This document shows positions 37,727-49,106 of a DNA stretch of 64,000 nt, piece by piece. The stretch is taken from contig NZ_LN776180.1 in the NCBI RefSeq assembly GCF_000827595.2, forward strand, positions 1 through 64,000, read 5' to 3'. A program made the position numbers and the translations under genes. Source of the stretch: Necropsobacter massiliensis (GTDB lineage Bacteria > Pseudomonadota > Gammaproteobacteria > Enterobacterales > Pasteurellaceae). The notes below the pieces were generated by a model. The model was not told the DNA's origin. It ran no database searches and was given only the letters and a program-made list of their open reading frames with translations. Position 1 is the stretch's first letter. Each line of letters opens with the position of its first letter.

Positions 37727-38955
37727 TAATTAAATCTCCCTTGACGATTTTCCGAATTGTGTGGTGCATGAGATGGCGGATTGTTTTCCCCATAAACCGG
37801 CTTCGCACTGACCGCACTTTGTGATAGGTCATTTTTCGATTGCGCGCTCGGCGTCGCTTTTGCCTGTTTACCAGTCAAAATCTGCTCCAGCGGCAACACG
37901 GTTAGGTTATTGCCGTTATTACCATCCAGCATCACTTTCGGCGTATTCGCCATTACTTTTTCCATGGTTTGAATATACAAACGTTCGCGCAATAAATCCG
38001 GCGCAGCTTTAAACTCCGGCAATAAACGGCGGAAACGTTCTACTTCCCCCTGCGCATTCAACACAATTTGATCTTTATACGCGGTCGCCTCTTCAATAAT
38101 ACGTTGTGCATCACCGCGAGCAATCGGTTCCTGCTCACGGGCATAGGCTTCCGCTTCACGGATATAACGCTGTTCGTCCTCTTGCGCTTTAATCGCGTCA
38201 TCAAACGCAGCTTTGACTTCTTCCGGCGGGCGCGCAAACTGGAAGTTCACATCTAGAATATCCAGCCCCATATTGTACGGCTGAATAATATCTTTCAGAG
38301 CTTTCCAAGTGTTTTCACGCACAATAGCCCGTCCGGTGGTTAAAATATCATCCATTGACATATGTCCGATTACATAGCGCAACGCACTGTCCGTCGCTTG
38401 ATTCAAGCTGTCGTCCGCATTGCTGACACTGAACAGATATTTGGCGGGATCCTGCACGCGGTATTGCACCGTCATTTCGACTTTCACCATATTTTCATCC
38501 TGCGTTAACATGGAACCCTGCGTTCTCAGCTCCTTGACTTGTTCCACATTAACCGGTACCACGCGATCAACAAAAGTCGGTTTCCAATTCAAACCGGGCT
38601 GCACAATCGAATGCAACTCGCCAAAACGCAATACTACGCCGCGTTCCGCTTCCTTGACCGTATATAATCCGCTCACACCCCACAGAATAACCCCGGCGGC
38701 AACGGCAATCGGCAACAGTTTACCGGCATTGAACGACGGTTTTTTGCTGCCGCCGTTTCGATTACCGCCACCCAATTTTTTCAGCAAATTACCGAATACT
38801 TCTTCGAGATCGGGCGGCGACTGCTGATTATCACGGGGCGCGTCATCATTCCAATTCGGCTTTTGTTTACCGTCATTCGGCTGATTGTGCTCGGGCTTTT
38901 TTCCGTTACTGCCCGGCTTACCCCAAGGATCTTGATCTGAACCGTTAAAGGACAT
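37726..38955 (-). CDS. hflK: FtsH protease modulator HflK
   Basis: Partner of HflC. 409 residues from ATG 38955, which has GGAGA before it. Gly/Asn/Pro-rich cytoplasmic N-terminus (about 1-60, with DPWGKPG), membrane helix (about 75-97), SPFH domain (VVLRFGELHSIVQPGLNW), coiled coil, low-complexity C-terminus. An uptake signal lies inside the 3' part. Confidence 0.96.
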   Translation of the reverse strand: MSFNGSDQDPWGKPGSNGKKPEHNQPNDGKQKPNWNDDAPRDNQQSPPDLEEVFGNLLKKLGGGNRNGGSKKPSFNAGKLLPIAVAAGVILWGVSGLYTVKEAERGVVLRFGELHSIVQPGLNWKPTFVDRVVPVNVEQVKELRTQGSMLTQDENMVKVEMTVQYRVQDPAKYLFSVSNADDSLNQATDSALRYVIGHMSMDDILTTGRAIVRENTWKALKDIIQPYNMGLDILDVNFQFARPPEEVKAAFDDAIKAQEDEQRYIREAEAYAREQEPIARGDAQRIIEEATAYKDQIVLNAQGEVERFRRLLPEFKAAPDLLRERLYIQTMEKVMANTPKVMLDGNNGNNLTVLPLEQILTGKQAKATPSAQSKNDLSQSAVSAKPVYGENNPPSHAPHNSENRQGRFN

Positions 38956-39067
38956 GCTTCTCTCCATTTGTCAAAAAATTGTTACACAGTCTAAACAAAA
39001 TATCACGCTAAGTCTAATGAAAGTCGCTATTATTTAAGGTCGATTTTGTGATTTTAAAGAGGGCAAT

Positions 39068-39784
39068 TCAATGATTTACCGAATAGACTATCGAATGCTC
39101 CAGCTCTTCCGCTGCTAAACCGTCTTGACCCCAGCGAAAACAATGGGCTACAACCGGTTCGTCATTGGCGAAAAAGGCTAAATAAAAAGGGAATTGGGCA
39201 CTGAAAATCAGCTGCCCGCGCGGACAATATGCCGAGTGAAGTGATAAACACAGCGGATCATGGCGTACTTCCGACAGTTTCACAATCCCCACACCTTGCG
39301 ATTTCAGTAGCGCTTCGCGCAAACACCAGATACGATAAAAACTGCCCGTCGCATCTTGCTGACGCATAAACCACTGTTGCTCAGCTTCGGCGGCAAAATG
39401 ACGTAAAAGTGCGGTGTAATTTCGCGGCTTTTGCGCATATTCAATATCAATCCCCACTACACTGTCAGAGGATGCCCGTTTTATCTGTAAAATAACTGCC
39501 ACCCAATCGCCGGAATGACTGATGTTGAAATCAATATGACGCAGCGAAAACTGAGGACGACCGCTTACAGTACGCGAAATATTGCCTAAAAGTGCGGTAT
39601 CAATTTGCGCTTTTTTTAGCAGTTCCCACAATAGAAAATGCGCCACCCAGCGACAACGATGACGCTGGCGCACGCGAGGATTCTCATTCGGCTGGAATAA
39701 TAATTCATCGGTTAATAAATCGGCGGGTATATCCTGTAGCGGATAATGTTGTTGAATATTGCCGCAGGCAATCAATAATGTCAT
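39068..39784 (-). CDS. 4'-phosphopantetheinyl transferase (Sfp/AcpT type)
   Basis: Adds the phosphopantetheine arm to carrier proteins. 238 residues. Family motifs are visible: FNISHSGDWV (about residue 105), the magnesium motif GIDIE (about 130) and WCLREALLKSQG (about 175), where the usual Lys of WxxKEA is Arg. Sfp/AcpT type rather than AcpS by length and motif. No carrier-protein or synthase gene is nearby, so the target is unknown. Confidence 0.88.
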   Translation of the reverse strand: MTLLIACGNIQQHYPLQDIPADLLTDELLFQPNENPRVRQRHRCRWVAHFLLWELLKKAQIDTALLGNISRTVSGRPQFSLRHIDFNISHSGDWVAVILQIKRASSDSVVGIDIEYAQKPRNYTALLRHFAAEAEQQWFMRQQDATGSFYRIWCLREALLKSQGVGIVKLSEVRHDPLCLSLHSAYCPRGQLIFSAQFPFYLAFFANDEPVVAHCFRWGQDGLAAEELEHSIVYSVNH

Positions 39785-39822
39785 GCTTTATTCCAAGAAC
39801 AGTCGCAAAATACGGGCGGATA

Positions 39823-40089
39823 TTATTTTTTCTGCCGCGTCAACTGCGCCAGACGCGCTTTGCAAATACGCTCCTGCCCCGCAACGGACAGCGTTTTTAG
39901 CCCGGCTTTGGTGTTGTCAAATCCGCGCGCAATCGCCGCCAGTTTATCCGCCGCCAAGGTGGAAGCCGCTAAATTCCGTTCGATATGCGCAAAATAAAGC
40001 TGACAACTTGCAGATAATTTTTCTGTTTTATAACCGCTCATTGAACAGGCTGATAACAAGAAAAGCGCCGCGAACAGCATTTTTTTCAT
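39823..40089 (-). CDS. Small lipoprotein, possibly DUF5339-like
   Basis: 88 residues. Signal peptide with lipobox LSAC (Cys about 15). Mature helical part has two more cysteines (SASCQLYFAHIE, RICKARLAQLTRQ). The pattern resembles the secreted protein at 33599-33916. Function unknown. Lies between the transferase gene and htpG. Confidence 0.7.
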   Translation of the reverse strand: MKKMLFAALFLLSACSMSGYKTEKLSASCQLYFAHIERNLAASTLAADKLAAIARGFDNTKAGLKTLSVAGQERICKARLAQLTRQKK

Positions 40090-40168
40090 AAGTCGTCCTT
40101 ATAAAACGTGCAAAAAATAAGTGCTGCCGCCTCCAAGACGCACAACACTTATATTCTATCCAAATTTA

Positions 40169-42049
40169 CTAAGATAACAACCGGTTTACACGCTTAATGA
40201 ACGCCGACGGATTCTCCAGCGCACCGCGTTCTGCCAGCATCGCCTGTTCCAGCAGCAGTTCCACCCAATCGGCAAACTCGTCCTGATCGGCGATATCGGC
40301 GGTTTTCTGCACCAACGGATGCTGCGGATTCAGTTCGAAAGTATATTTCACTTCCGGCACGCTCTGACCTGCGGCAGCAAACAGTTTTGCCATTTGAGTG
40401 GTCATTTGATCGTTATCGGTGGACACTAGCGCCGGCGTATCGGTCAAACGATGCGTTAAACGCACCGCTTTTACTCTGTCGCCAAGCAAGGTTTTCACCC
40501 GTTCCACAAATGAACCGAGCGCGTCATCCTGTGCTTTTTGTGCGTCCTCCTCTTTATCCGCCAGCTCGCCTAAATCCAGATCGGCTTTGCTAATCGGCTG
40601 CAACGGCTTGCCGTCGAATTCGGTTAAATAGCTTAACATCCATTCGTCGATCCGATCTGATAACAGTAACACTTCAATATCTTTCTTGTTAAACAGCTCC
40701 AAGTGCGGGCTATTTTTGGCGGCAATATAACTGTCAGCGGTAATATAATAGATCGCTTTCTGCCCTTCTTTCATGCGCGCCACATAATCTTCCAGCGACA
40801 CATTCTGCTCGCTGCTGTCTTGTTTGCTAGAAGCGAAACGCAATAATTTGGCAATCGCGTCTTTATTGGCGAAATCTTCCGCCGGACCTTCTTTCAATAC
40901 CAAGCCGAATTCTTTCCAGAATTGCAGATATTTTTCTTTGTCGTCTTGCGCCAGTTTTTCCAGCATTTGCAGCGAACGCTTGGTCAGCGCCTTACGCAGC
41001 GCCGCGGTGACTTTGTTATCCTGTAAAATTTCACGGGAAACATTCAACGGCAGATCATTACTGTCAATCAAACCGCGCATAAAACGCAGGTAATTGGGCA
41101 TAAACTGTTGTGCATCATCCATAATAAACACGCGTTGTACATAGAGCTTCAACCCGTGTTTATGGTCACGGTTAAACAAATCCCAAGGCGCTTTCGACGG
41201 CACATACAGCAGGCTAGTATATTCCTGATTGCCTTCCACTTTATTGTGCGCCCACAGCAGCGGATCGGCGAAGTCATGACTTAGATGTTTGTAAAATTCT
41301 TTGTATTCGTCATCCGAAATATCGCTTTTTGCTCGCGTCCACAATGCCTGCGCTTTATTGATTTTTTCCCATTTAACGCCGCTTTCTTTGCCTTCTTCAT
41401 CATATTCTTTAGCTAGAATTTCAACCGGCAGACCGATATGATCGGAATATTTACCAATAATTTCGCGCAACCGCCATTCACTAGCAAATTCTTTTTCTTC
41501 ATCGCGCAGATGTAATGTAATTTCCGTACCGCGCGTTTTTTTCTCGATATCCGCAACGGTGTAATCGCCTTCGCCGGCGGACTCCCATAAGACGCCGCTA
41601 TCCGCGCTTGCCCCGGCAGCACGCGTTTTCACGCTGACTTTATCGGCAACAATAAAGGCGGAATAAAATCCCACCCCGAACTGTCCGATTAACTGGCTGT
41701 CTTTCGCCTGATCGCTGCCAAGTGCGGTTAAAAATTCCTTCGTTCCGGATTTGGCGATCGTGCCTAGATGATCAATCGCCTGTTCACGCGTCATACCAAT
41801 ACCGTTATCGCTGACGGTTAGCGTGCCTTTTGCCTCATCAAAACTGATGCGTACTTTTAAATCACCGTCGCCCTCATACAATTCCGGTGCCGACAACGCT
41901 TTAAAACGCAATTTATCCGCCGCATCCGAGGCGTTTGAGATCAATTCGCGTAAGAAAATTTCTTTATTGGAATACAACGAATGAATCATCAAATGTAGCA
42001 GTTGTTTGACTTCCGACTGAAAACCGCGGGTTTCTTGATTTTTACTCAT
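40169..42049 (-). CDS. htpG: Chaperone HtpG (Hsp90)
   Basis: ATP-dependent chaperone. 626 residues, full length. GHKL ATPase motifs [11 protein letters not shown] (about residues 38-48), DNGIGM and [11 protein letters not shown] are intact; the middle and C-terminal dimerisation domains follow. The USS in it is in frame. Confidence 0.97.
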   Translation of the reverse strand: MSKNQETRGFQSEVKQLLHLMIHSLYSNKEIFLRELISNASDAADKLRFKALSAPELYEGDGDLKVRISFDEAKGTLTVSDNGIGMTREQAIDHLGTIAKSGTKEFLTALGSDQAKDSQLIGQFGVGFYSAFIVADKVSVKTRAAGASADSGVLWESAGEGDYTVADIEKKTRGTEITLHLRDEEKEFASEWRLREIIGKYSDHIGLPVEILAKEYDEEGKESGVKWEKINKAQALWTRAKSDISDDEYKEFYKHLSHDFADPLLWAHNKVEGNQEYTSLLYVPSKAPWDLFNRDHKHGLKLYVQRVFIMDDAQQFMPNYLRFMRGLIDSNDLPLNVSREILQDNKVTAALRKALTKRSLQMLEKLAQDDKEKYLQFWKEFGLVLKEGPAEDFANKDAIAKLLRFASSKQDSSEQNVSLEDYVARMKEGQKAIYYITADSYIAAKNSPHLELFNKKDIEVLLLSDRIDEWMLSYLTEFDGKPLQPISKADLDLGELADKEEDAQKAQDDALGSFVERVKTLLGDRVKAVRLTHRLTDTPALVSTDNDQMTTQMAKLFAAAGQSVPEVKYTFELNPQHPLVQKTADIADQDEFADWVELLLEQAMLAERGALENPSAFIKRVNRLLS

Positions 42050-42186
42050 AATAATATCCTCTGTGACTGAATGTTGTTGTATATAGGAACAAAAGCGAGG
42101 ATTTCAAGCATGATTACGTGGCTAATCGCTGATTTTTTCAGCGAACGGGAACAGGAAAACAGGAGAAAATAAACGACAGTGCAGCC

Positions 42187-42220
42187 AAAAAGTGCGGTAA
42201 AAATTACCGCACTTTTTGCA
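42187..42220 (-). terminator. Terminator made of paired uptake signals
   Basis: AAAAAGTGCGGTAA (42187-42200) pairs perfectly with TTACCGCACTTTTT (42204-42217). It follows the Opa-like porin gene. Confidence 0.88.
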
Positions 42221-42231
42221 TAACCAAGAAA

Positions 42232-42810
42232 TCAGAATGTGTAACGCAAACCGACTTTGGCACCGTATTGATTGATTTTGACATCATTGATTTTGCCTAA
42301 ACGATTATATTCAACCGTTCCGGTCAATGCCCAATCTGGCGCCAGCTGATAACTCGCACCGGCAAAAGCGCCGTAGCCGAATTTGGCAGTATCTTCACTG
42401 TAGGTATACACAGTGCCGCTTCCGTGGCGATAATGTTCGTCCAGCTCAACCACGTTTGAAGATAAGCGAACCCCGATATAAGGTTGCAGATCCGTATTTA
42501 AATGCAGATCGTAAATCGCGGAAAGCCCAAATCCTTGAATCTTCATCTCGCCGTTACCGACCACGCCGTTGCCGCTATAACTGTATTCCGATTTACCGTA
42601 ATGGGTATAGTCCACAGCCAAACGCCAGTCGATAAATTTATAGCCGACGCTCACACTTGGGGTGAACTTACTTTTATTAATTTCCCCATAATTCAGCCCG
42701 GAAGTTTTGATTTTAGAATAGCCTAAATCACCTTCAACATACCAGTTTGCAGCCGCCGTTGACGCCACGCCTGATGCCGCAATAACGATAGCCAATAATG
42801 ATTTTCTCAT
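42232..42810 (-). CDS. Opacity-family outer-membrane porin
   Basis: 192 residues with a signal peptide (cleavage near TAAA, about 21) and alternating beta strands ending in the outer-membrane C-terminal signature GLRYTF. Sequence and length fit the eight-stranded Opa/OmpW-like barrel class; GYKFIDWRLAVDYTHYGK and PYIGVRLSSN are typical. Likely surface exposed, with variable loops. Monocistronic. Ligand unknown. Confidence 0.85.
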   Translation of the reverse strand: MRKSLLAIVIAASGVASTAAANWYVEGDLGYSKIKTSGLNYGEINKSKFTPSVSVGYKFIDWRLAVDYTHYGKSEYSYSGNGVVGNGEMKIQGFGLSAIYDLHLNTDLQPYIGVRLSSNVVELDEHYRHGSGTVYTYSEDTAKFGYGAFAGASYQLAPDWALTGTVEYNRLGKINDVKINQYGAKVGLRYTF

Positions 42811-42875
42811 GCACTTACTCCTTTTGATTAGTCATTAAGCGTGAGAAATATAGCACACCTGCTGCGTAAATTCAT

Positions 42876-43388
42876 CTAATTATTCGGATTGACTAAGGAT
42901 AACGGCTGATGGCATTTGCGGCAAAAATAAACCGCACTTTTTCGCTGAATCTTGTTATGTCGTCTTACACTTAACTGATGTTGGCGGCAAGCGCATTGAT
43001 AAATAAAGGTTTTTCCCTGCACGTTTGCCACATTAAAGCGGTGACAGGTTTCCGCTGGCAGCTGAAAAAGCTCGGTCATCAGCGCTCGCCACTGAGTTCC
43101 ATGCGGTTTCACCCGTCCAAACACCTGATACACGATAAGATGCGCCAATTCATGCGGCACTACCTGCGCAATAAACGCCTGCGGATTTTCCAGTAATAAA
43201 GTGCGGTTCAATCTGATTTCGTTTTGCGCCGGATAGGCGACGCCGGCTTTTACACCGCGCAGGCGATAATTTACCGTCGGCGGCGGAAAAGCGCGCTCAA
43301 AATGCTGTTCGGCAAGCTGCAAACAGGCGTGTAATTTACGCTGCACCTGCATATTAAGATGACGAAATTGGGTATCTTGATCGGACAT
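42876..43388 (-). CDS. sprT: SprT-like zinc metalloprotease
   Basis: 170 residues. Zincin motif HELAH (about residue 74) and a C-terminal zinc-ribbon (CACRQH ... CRKCH). The start at ATG 43388 is chosen by similarity; there is no clear ribosome site. E. coli SprT is of this size. 52 bp after metK on the same strand. Substrates unknown. Confidence 0.88.
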   Translation of the reverse strand: MSDQDTQFRHLNMQVQRKLHACLQLAEQHFERAFPPPTVNYRLRGVKAGVAYPAQNEIRLNRTLLLENPQAFIAQVVPHELAHLIVYQVFGRVKPHGTQWRALMTELFQLPAETCHRFNVANVQGKTFIYQCACRQHQLSVRRHNKIQRKSAVYFCRKCHQPLSLVNPNN

Positions 43389-43440
43389 AAGAAAAAAGCA
43401 AAGGCGCAAACAAATTGTCCGCGCCAATCAATCAAACTAC

Positions 43441-44595
43441 TTATTTTAGCCCCGCGGCAGCACGCAGTTCCTGTGCGCGATCGGTTTTTTCCCAAGGGAA
43501 CTGTTCACGCCCGAAATGCCCGTAGGCGGCGGTTTGACGATAAATCGGTCGAATTAAATCCAGCATATTGATTAAGCCGTAAGGGCGCAAATCAAAAAAT
43601 TCGCGCACTAATTTCACCAATAAGGCTTCGCTGACTTTTGCGGTGCCGAAAGTTTCGATCATAATCGAGGTCGGTTCGGCAACGCCGATAGCATACGACA
43701 GTTGAATTTCGCAGCGCGCCGCCAGCCCCGCAGCAACAATATTTTTCGCCACATAACGGGCGGCATAAGCGGCGGAACGGTCAACTTTCGACGGATCTTT
43801 ACCAGAAAACGCACCGCCGCCGTGACGTGCCGCACCGCCGTAGGTGTCCACAATAATTTTACGCCCGGTTAAACCGCAATCGCCCATTGGTCCGCCAATC
43901 ACAAAACGTCCGGTCGGATTAATAAAAAACTTGGTTGACGCGGACAACCACTCGGCCGGCAACACCGGTTTAATAATTTCTTCCATGACGCCTTCATGCA
44001 CGGTTTTCTGGCTGACCTCATCGCTATGCTGAGTGGAAAGCACCACCGTATCCACACCAACAATGCGATTATTGTCATATTTCAGCGTAAGCTGGCTTTT
44101 GGCATCGGGACGCAACCAAGCCAGCGTACCGTTTTTACGCACCTGTGCCTGACGTTCCATTAAACGGTGAGCATAAGTAATCGCTGCCGGCATCAACACA
44201 TCCGTTTCATCGGTGGCATAACCGAACATAATGCCCTGATCGCCTGCGCCCTGCTCGAGCGGATTGCCACGATCAACGCCCTGATTAATATCGGAAGACT
44301 GCTTACCGATCGCGTTTAATACCGCGCAGGAATGCCCGTCAAATCCCATATCAGAATGTTCATAACCAATCTCGCAAATAACCTGACGGGTTAAGTGCTC
44401 AATATCCACCCAAGCGGAAGTCGTGATTTCGCCGCCAACCAGCGCCATGCCAGTTTTGACATAGGTTTCGCAGGCAACGCGCGCGTTTGGATCCTGTTTT
44501 AAAATTGCGTCTAATACCGCATCCGAGATCTGATCGGCAATTTTATCGGGATGACCTTCCGATACGGATTCGGAAGTAAATAAATATGATGACAT
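43441..44595 (-). CDS. metK: S-adenosylmethionine synthetase
   Basis: Makes SAM from methionine and ATP. 384 residues. Signature motifs [30 protein letters not shown] and [14 protein letters not shown] are intact. A promoter and MetJ-like operator lie upstream. Confidence 0.98.
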   Translation of the reverse strand: MSSYLFTSESVSEGHPDKIADQISDAVLDAILKQDPNARVACETYVKTGMALVGGEITTSAWVDIEHLTRQVICEIGYEHSDMGFDGHSCAVLNAIGKQSSDINQGVDRGNPLEQGAGDQGIMFGYATDETDVLMPAAITYAHRLMERQAQVRKNGTLAWLRPDAKSQLTLKYDNNRIVGVDTVVLSTQHSDEVSQKTVHEGVMEEIIKPVLPAEWLSASTKFFINPTGRFVIGGPMGDCGLTGRKIIVDTYGGAARHGGGAFSGKDPSKVDRSAAYAARYVAKNIVAAGLAARCEIQLSYAIGVAEPTSIMIETFGTAKVSEALLVKLVREFFDLRPYGLINMLDLIRPIYRQTAAYGHFGREQFPWEKTDRAQELRAAAGLK

Positions 44596-44621
44596 AAGAT
44601 TCCTTTATTCGCTGTTCGTTT

Positions 44622-44673
44622 AGATGTTTTTCCGTCTGGACGGCTATAATACGCTTTTTTGCTTAAAAGGCAA
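44622..44673 (-). promoter_or_regulatory. metK promoter with MetJ-like box
   Basis: -35 TTGCCT (44668-44673), 16 bp, -10 TATTAT (44646-44651) on the minus strand. Just downstream, AGACGGAAAAACATCT (44622-44637) resembles two adjoining met boxes (consensus AGACGTCT), the arrangement MetJ represses. Confidence 0.5.
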
Positions 44674-44763
44674 GCGCTATTTCCGCACCGAAATGGATTA
44701 GCGCTGATGCGCGAAAACAGCGAGCAGCCGCGAATATCTTAAGTAATAATCAGCTGCGTTGCC

Positions 44764-44801
44764 AAAAAATAGCGCCGCATAATGTGTTGATTATGCGGCG
44801 G
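44764..44801 (-). terminator. Terminator of ndk
   Basis: GCCGCATAAT (44774-44783) pairs with ATTATGCGGC (44790-44799), with a T-rich run on the minus strand (44764-44769). Confidence 0.85.
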
Positions 44802-44843
44802 TTAAAAATTCAGCGCTGATTATCTGTTGCGTAAGGCATGGTT

Positions 44844-45269
44844 TTATCGCGGGCAAATCTCTGAATCGACAAAGAAATAGGCAATTTCACGCGCCGCACT
44901 GTCTAGGCTATCGGAGCCATGTACGGAATTCCGGCTTTTACTCTGCGCAAATTCATGGCGCAAAGTGCCTTGCTCTGCCGTTGCCGGGTCGGTTGCGCCC
45001 ATTAAAGTGCGGTAATCTTTCACTGCGTTTTCTTTTTCCAACACGCAAACCAGCACCGGCGCCGAGGTCATATAGTCCACCAGCGCGGCAAAAAAACTTT
45101 TGCCTTCGTGCTCGGCATAAAATCCTTGTGCCTGCGCTTTCGTCAAATGCACCATTTTTGCGGCAACAATGCGAAATTCATGTTGTTCTAATTGCGCCAA
45201 AATCCGCCCGATTAAATTGCGCTCCACCGCATCCGGCTTGATAATGGATAACGTTCGTTGCTGCGCCAT
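44844..45269 (-). CDS. ndk: Nucleoside diphosphate kinase
   Basis: Transfers phosphate between NTPs and NDPs. 141 residues from ATG 45269, with GGGGGAA before it. Begins [15 protein letters not shown]; the catalytic histidine lies in NSVHGSDS. 17 bp behind pepB, probably in one transcript. Confidence 0.97.
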   Translation of the reverse strand: MAQQRTLSIIKPDAVERNLIGRILAQLEQHEFRIVAAKMVHLTKAQAQGFYAEHEGKSFFAALVDYMTSAPVLVCVLEKENAVKDYRTLMGATDPATAEQGTLRHEFAQSKSRNSVHGSDSLDSAAREIAYFFVDSEICPR

Positions 45270-45286
45270 AAATTCCCCCTTTTGCG

Positions 45287-46591
45287 CTATCCGTTCGCTT
45301 TCAATAATAAAAAATTCGCCAGCGTCTGCACCCCGATCCCGGTGGCGCCGACAGCCCACAGATCGTTCGCTGATTTACGATACGTCGCTGAACAATCGAT
45401 ATGCAGCCAGTTTTTCTGATATTGCGCGACAAAATAAGATAAAAATGCCGTGGCAGTACTGGCGCCCGCGCTCATCGGCACAGCGCCGATATTACCGATA
45501 TCGGCAAAATTTGAGCTGATCTGTGCACGGTGAAATTCCTCAAACGGCAAACGCCAGAAAGGCTCCTGCACACATTTCGCCGCCTCAAACAATTGTGCGA
45601 CCAACGCGTCATCCATAGACAGCACCGAGTGATAATCATTGCCCACCGCCACTTTCGCAGCACCGGTTAATGTCGCGCAGTCAAGAATCAACTGCGGATG
45701 TTGCTTATCTGCTTCAATCAAACCGTCTGCCAGCACCAAACGTCCTTCCGCATCCGTATTCAACACTTCCGCGCTGACGCCGTTGGCATAAGTGATAATA
45801 TCGCCCAGTTTCATGGCATCTGCGCTGACCATATTTTCCGCGCAGCATAAATACAATTTCACCCGTCGATTCAGCCCGCCGGCAATCGCCATGCCGAGCG
45901 CACCGGTCAATAATGCCGCGCCGCCCATATCGGTACGCATCGTGCTCATGGTTTCGCTTGATTTAAGGCTGTAACCGCCACTGTCAAAGGTGATACCCTT
46001 GCCGACCAAACAGGCAAAAACCGGTGCTGTTGGGTCGCCGCTCGGATTAAAATCCAGCTGCAACATTGCCGGTTTGTTGGCTGAGGCTTTACCGACCTGC
46101 CAAATCCCCTGATAACCTTGCGCCGACAAGGCTTCGCCGGAAATAATCTGAAAAGACACCGCACTTTTATCGGCATATTCCGCCGCTTGTTCGCTAACAA
46201 ACGCCGCCGCGCGCTGTGCCAGTTCCTGTGGTGTCACCACCGATGCCGGCAAATTAATGATTTCCCGCACAAAATCACCGCATTGAATACGCGCCAACAA
46301 TTCCGCCTGCGGCTCATCATCCAAATGCGGAAATTCAACCGAATAATCTTGCTTTGCGGTATAAAATCCCTGATAAAACGCCCAACAAAACTCCAGCCCC
46401 CATTGTTCACCAACCAGATCGACCGCCTTAATCCCCTGCCCGCGCAACTTACGCGCTGCCTTTTGAATTAAAGTGCGGTCTGTTTTTTCATCGCTTTTTA
46501 CATGAATCACCGCCTGATTATCGCTGAAACTGAGCAACGCACCGCTACCCCAACCGTCAGATGCGGGCGAAAAAGAAAGCAACACCTTCAT
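45287..46591 (-). CDS. pepB: Aminopeptidase B (leucyl aminopeptidase family M17)
   Basis: Cytosolic metallo-aminopeptidase. 434 residues. The signature [14 protein letters not shown] and the metal-ligand region [15 protein letters not shown] are complete. Length fits PepB rather than PepA (about 500). Precedes ndk, as in H. influenzae relatives. Confidence 0.94.
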   Translation of the reverse strand: MKVLLSFSPASDGWGSGALLSFSDNQAVIHVKSDEKTDRTLIQKAARKLRGQGIKAVDLVGEQWGLEFCWAFYQGFYTAKQDYSVEFPHLDDEPQAELLARIQCGDFVREIINLPASVVTPQELAQRAAAFVSEQAAEYADKSAVSFQIISGEALSAQGYQGIWQVGKASANKPAMLQLDFNPSGDPTAPVFACLVGKGITFDSGGYSLKSSETMSTMRTDMGGAALLTGALGMAIAGGLNRRVKLYLCCAENMVSADAMKLGDIITYANGVSAEVLNTDAEGRLVLADGLIEADKQHPQLILDCATLTGAAKVAVGNDYHSVLSMDDALVAQLFEAAKCVQEPFWRLPFEEFHRAQISSNFADIGNIGAVPMSAGASTATAFLSYFVAQYQKNWLHIDCSATYRKSANDLWAVGATGIGVQTLANFLLLKANG

Positions 46592-46607
46592 AACTTGATA
46601 TCCTATA

Positions 46608-46645
46608 CAAAAAAACCGGTACAGCGGAACTATACCAGTTTTTTC
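46608..46645 (-). terminator. Terminator of rmlB
   Basis: AAAAACCGGTA (46611-46621) pairs imperfectly with TATACCAGTTTTTT (46631-46644), T-rich on both strands. It separates the polysaccharide locus from pepB. Confidence 0.75.
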
Positions 46646-46715
46646 AATTTGTGTCTTAATTGTTAAGAAAAAATTAAATGGGATGTTTTACAAACACGCT
46701 GACAAACAGAACGCT

Positions 46716-47741
46716 CTAACGATAAAATTCAGCATTTTGACTATTCAGATACCATTCCACAGTTTTACGCATAGCACTTGCAAACGTCTCTACCGGTTTC
46801 CACCCTAACTCACGCCGAATTTTAGACGCATCAATAGCATAACGGCTATCATGTCCCGGGCGATCGGCAACATAAGTAATCAAATCTTCGTATTTTGCCA
46901 CGCCGAGTGGCTTATTCGGCGCCAGTTGCTCCAATAAGTCGCAGATCATACGCACTACCGCTATATTGGTTTTTTCATTATGCGCACTAATATCGTAGGT
47001 TTCGCCGATCTTGCCTCGTATTAAGACTTGATATAATGCACATGCCAAATCTTCCACAAATAACCAATCACGAACTTGCATACCATTGCCGTAAAGTGGC
47101 AATCTTTTACCATTCAGCGCATTTAAAATCACTAATGGAATCAGCTTTTCTGGAAATTGATAAGGTCCGTAACAATTGCAGCTATGCGTTACTATAACAG
47201 GCAGACCATAAGTACGAAACCACGCACGCACCAGATGATCACTTGAGGCTTTAGAAGCGGAATAGGGACTGCTCGGCGCATAAGGTGAAAACTCTGTGAA
47301 AAAACCGACCGCACTTTTTAAATCGCCATAAACTTCATCGGTGGAAATATGGTGAAAACGGAACGCCGCCTTGCGAGTAACCTCCAAGCTCTGCCAATAA
47401 CGGCGCGCCACTTCCAAAAGCTGAAACGTACCGACGATATTGGTTTGGATAAACTCGCCTGCGCTGTTAATTGAGCGATCTACATGAGTTTCTGCCGCCA
47501 AATGCATTACCGCATCAGGCTGATGCCGTGCAAATACAAGCTCTAATGCCACAGAATCGCAAATATCCACGTTTTCAAAAAAATAACGCGAATTATCTGT
47601 GATAGAAGTCAGAGAAGATAAATTTCCGGCATAAGTCAGCTTATCAATATTCACCACAATATTCTGCGTATTATTGATAATATATCGAATAACAGCAGAA
47701 CCGATAAAACCTGCGCCGCCGGTGATGAGTAGAGTGTTCAC
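46716..47741 (-). CDS. rmlB: dTDP-glucose 4,6-dehydratase
   Basis: Converts dTDP-glucose to the 4-keto-6-deoxy intermediate of rhamnose and related sugars. 341 residues. NAD-binding [18 protein letters not shown] and the catalytic YSASKAS are intact. The rest of the pathway (rmlA, C, D) is not in the window. It carries an uptake signal and looks less AT-rich than the genes upstream, so it may be older. A 269-bp gap with no gene precedes it. Confidence 0.93.
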   Translation of the reverse strand: MNTLLITGGAGFIGSAVIRYIINNTQNIVVNIDKLTYAGNLSSLTSITDNSRYFFENVDICDSVALELVFARHQPDAVMHLAAETHVDRSINSAGEFIQTNIVGTFQLLEVARRYWQSLEVTRKAAFRFHHISTDEVYGDLKSAVGFFTEFSPYAPSSPYSASKASSDHLVRAWFRTYGLPVIVTHSCNCYGPYQFPEKLIPLVILNALNGKRLPLYGNGMQVRDWLFVEDLACALYQVLIRGKIGETYDISAHNEKTNIAVVRMICDLLEQLAPNKPLGVAKYEDLITYVADRPGHDSRYAIDASKIRRELGWKPVETFASAMRKTVEWYLNSQNAEFYR

Positions 47742-48010
47742 TATTTTTCCAACTACTTAAAGAAGTATAACAAAACCTGTTCTATCAAATAACATAATAA
47801 AGCCGAAGAGCTTCCTCCTCCTATTCTCCCTACCTGACAAATATTCACTCACCATTTATACAAAATATGCTAAATAAACATCTAACCTATAATATTTCGT
47901 TTAATATTTTCTGCTATATTCGGACCTACTACATATTATCCCCAAATGCTAACTAGAAGAAAGCCAACTACTTTTCTTTTCATAAATTAACCTTTCAAAA
48001 GCTTATATAT

Positions 48011-49090
48011 CTAGGTATATTTTACTCGTAACGACATAAAAGGTTTCTCAATAACATAAAATGTAAAAAATGAAACTAAAATAATAGGAATTATCTTAAC
48101 TAATGTCAGAGATAAAGAATCTATAACATTTGTTGCTGGAGGAAAATTCAATATTTTTTGGATCATATTACCTAATGGCAAGTGCAAAACATATAGAGAA
48201 AAACTAATTTCTCCCAACTTAGCTAATCCTATATCTATAAACTTTATATTAGGCAACTTCACAGTAAAGTAAGCAACTGTAACTAGTCCCCAACACACAG
48301 CCTCAATTGTAAAAGAAAAATATACATAAATCGAGTCTGTCTTCTCAAAGGAGAATAAATACATTAAAACAGAAATAGACATTATTATAATGAAAGAAGA
48401 AACCAATTTAAACTTAAATAAATAAAAATAATTTCTCTTCCATAACACTGCAAAAATCATTCCCAAAACAAACTGATCTAAGCGCCCCAAAATAGTATGA
48501 TAAAAATTCCAATACATAGGTCTATCTACTAAATTCGCAATATTAAATCTTAATGCTACCGATAATATAATCACTGCAAATAAATACTTTAAACCATATT
48601 TAGCCAAAAATAATGCAAGAAAAGGAAACAATAAATAAAACTGGAATTCAACAGCTATTGTCCATATCGGACCTGAAGGATAAGCCTCATGCCCCCAACC
48701 AGTATAGGAATGCCCGGTATTAAGCTGTAATGTCAATATCCGGAAAATATCCATCGGTGTAGAATGCGCTCTGTTCACAGAAATAACAATAAAAACCATT
48801 AACACCATCAGAGGAAAAATACGTAAAATCCGATTATAAATGAATCCTCTATATTGAATTTTTTTATCACCATATCCACTAATAATACAAAACAAAAAAC
48901 CAGTTAAAAACAGGAATAAACTAACTCCTGTGGAACCATTTATTAACCATGTTCTAACAAAATAATCCCCAAAATTTGTTGCACTATCTAAAGTCAACTT
49001 ACCTCTAAAATGATGAAAGATCACAAGCATTGCTGCAAAAAAACGAAGATGATCTATTCTAGAAAAATAATTTGTATTAAGTGATTTCAT
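48011..49090 (-). CDS. Membrane acyltransferase (acyltransferase 3 family)
   Basis: Probably O-acetylates a surface sugar. 359 residues from ATG 49090 (GGAAC before it); an in-frame extension overlapping the preceding gene is possible. RIDHLRFFAAMLVIFHHFRG holds the family's conserved Arg and His. About ten hydrophobic helices. Very AT-rich. Acceptor unknown. Confidence 0.87.
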   Translation of the reverse strand: MKSLNTNYFSRIDHLRFFAAMLVIFHHFRGKLTLDSATNFGDYFVRTWLINGSTGVSLFLFLTGFLFCIISGYGDKKIQYRGFIYNRILRIFPLMVLMVFIVISVNRAHSTPMDIFRILTLQLNTGHSYTGWGHEAYPSGPIWTIAVEFQFYLLFPFLALFLAKYGLKYLFAVIILSVALRFNIANLVDRPMYWNFYHTILGRLDQFVLGMIFAVLWKRNYFYLFKFKLVSSFIIIMSISVLMYLFSFEKTDSIYVYFSFTIEAVCWGLVTVAYFTVKLPNIKFIDIGLAKLGEISFSLYVLHLPLGNMIQKILNFPPATNVIDSLSLTLVKIIPIILVSFFTFYVIEKPFMSLRVKYT

Positions 49091-49106
49091 ATAAGTTCCA
49101 ACAAAT

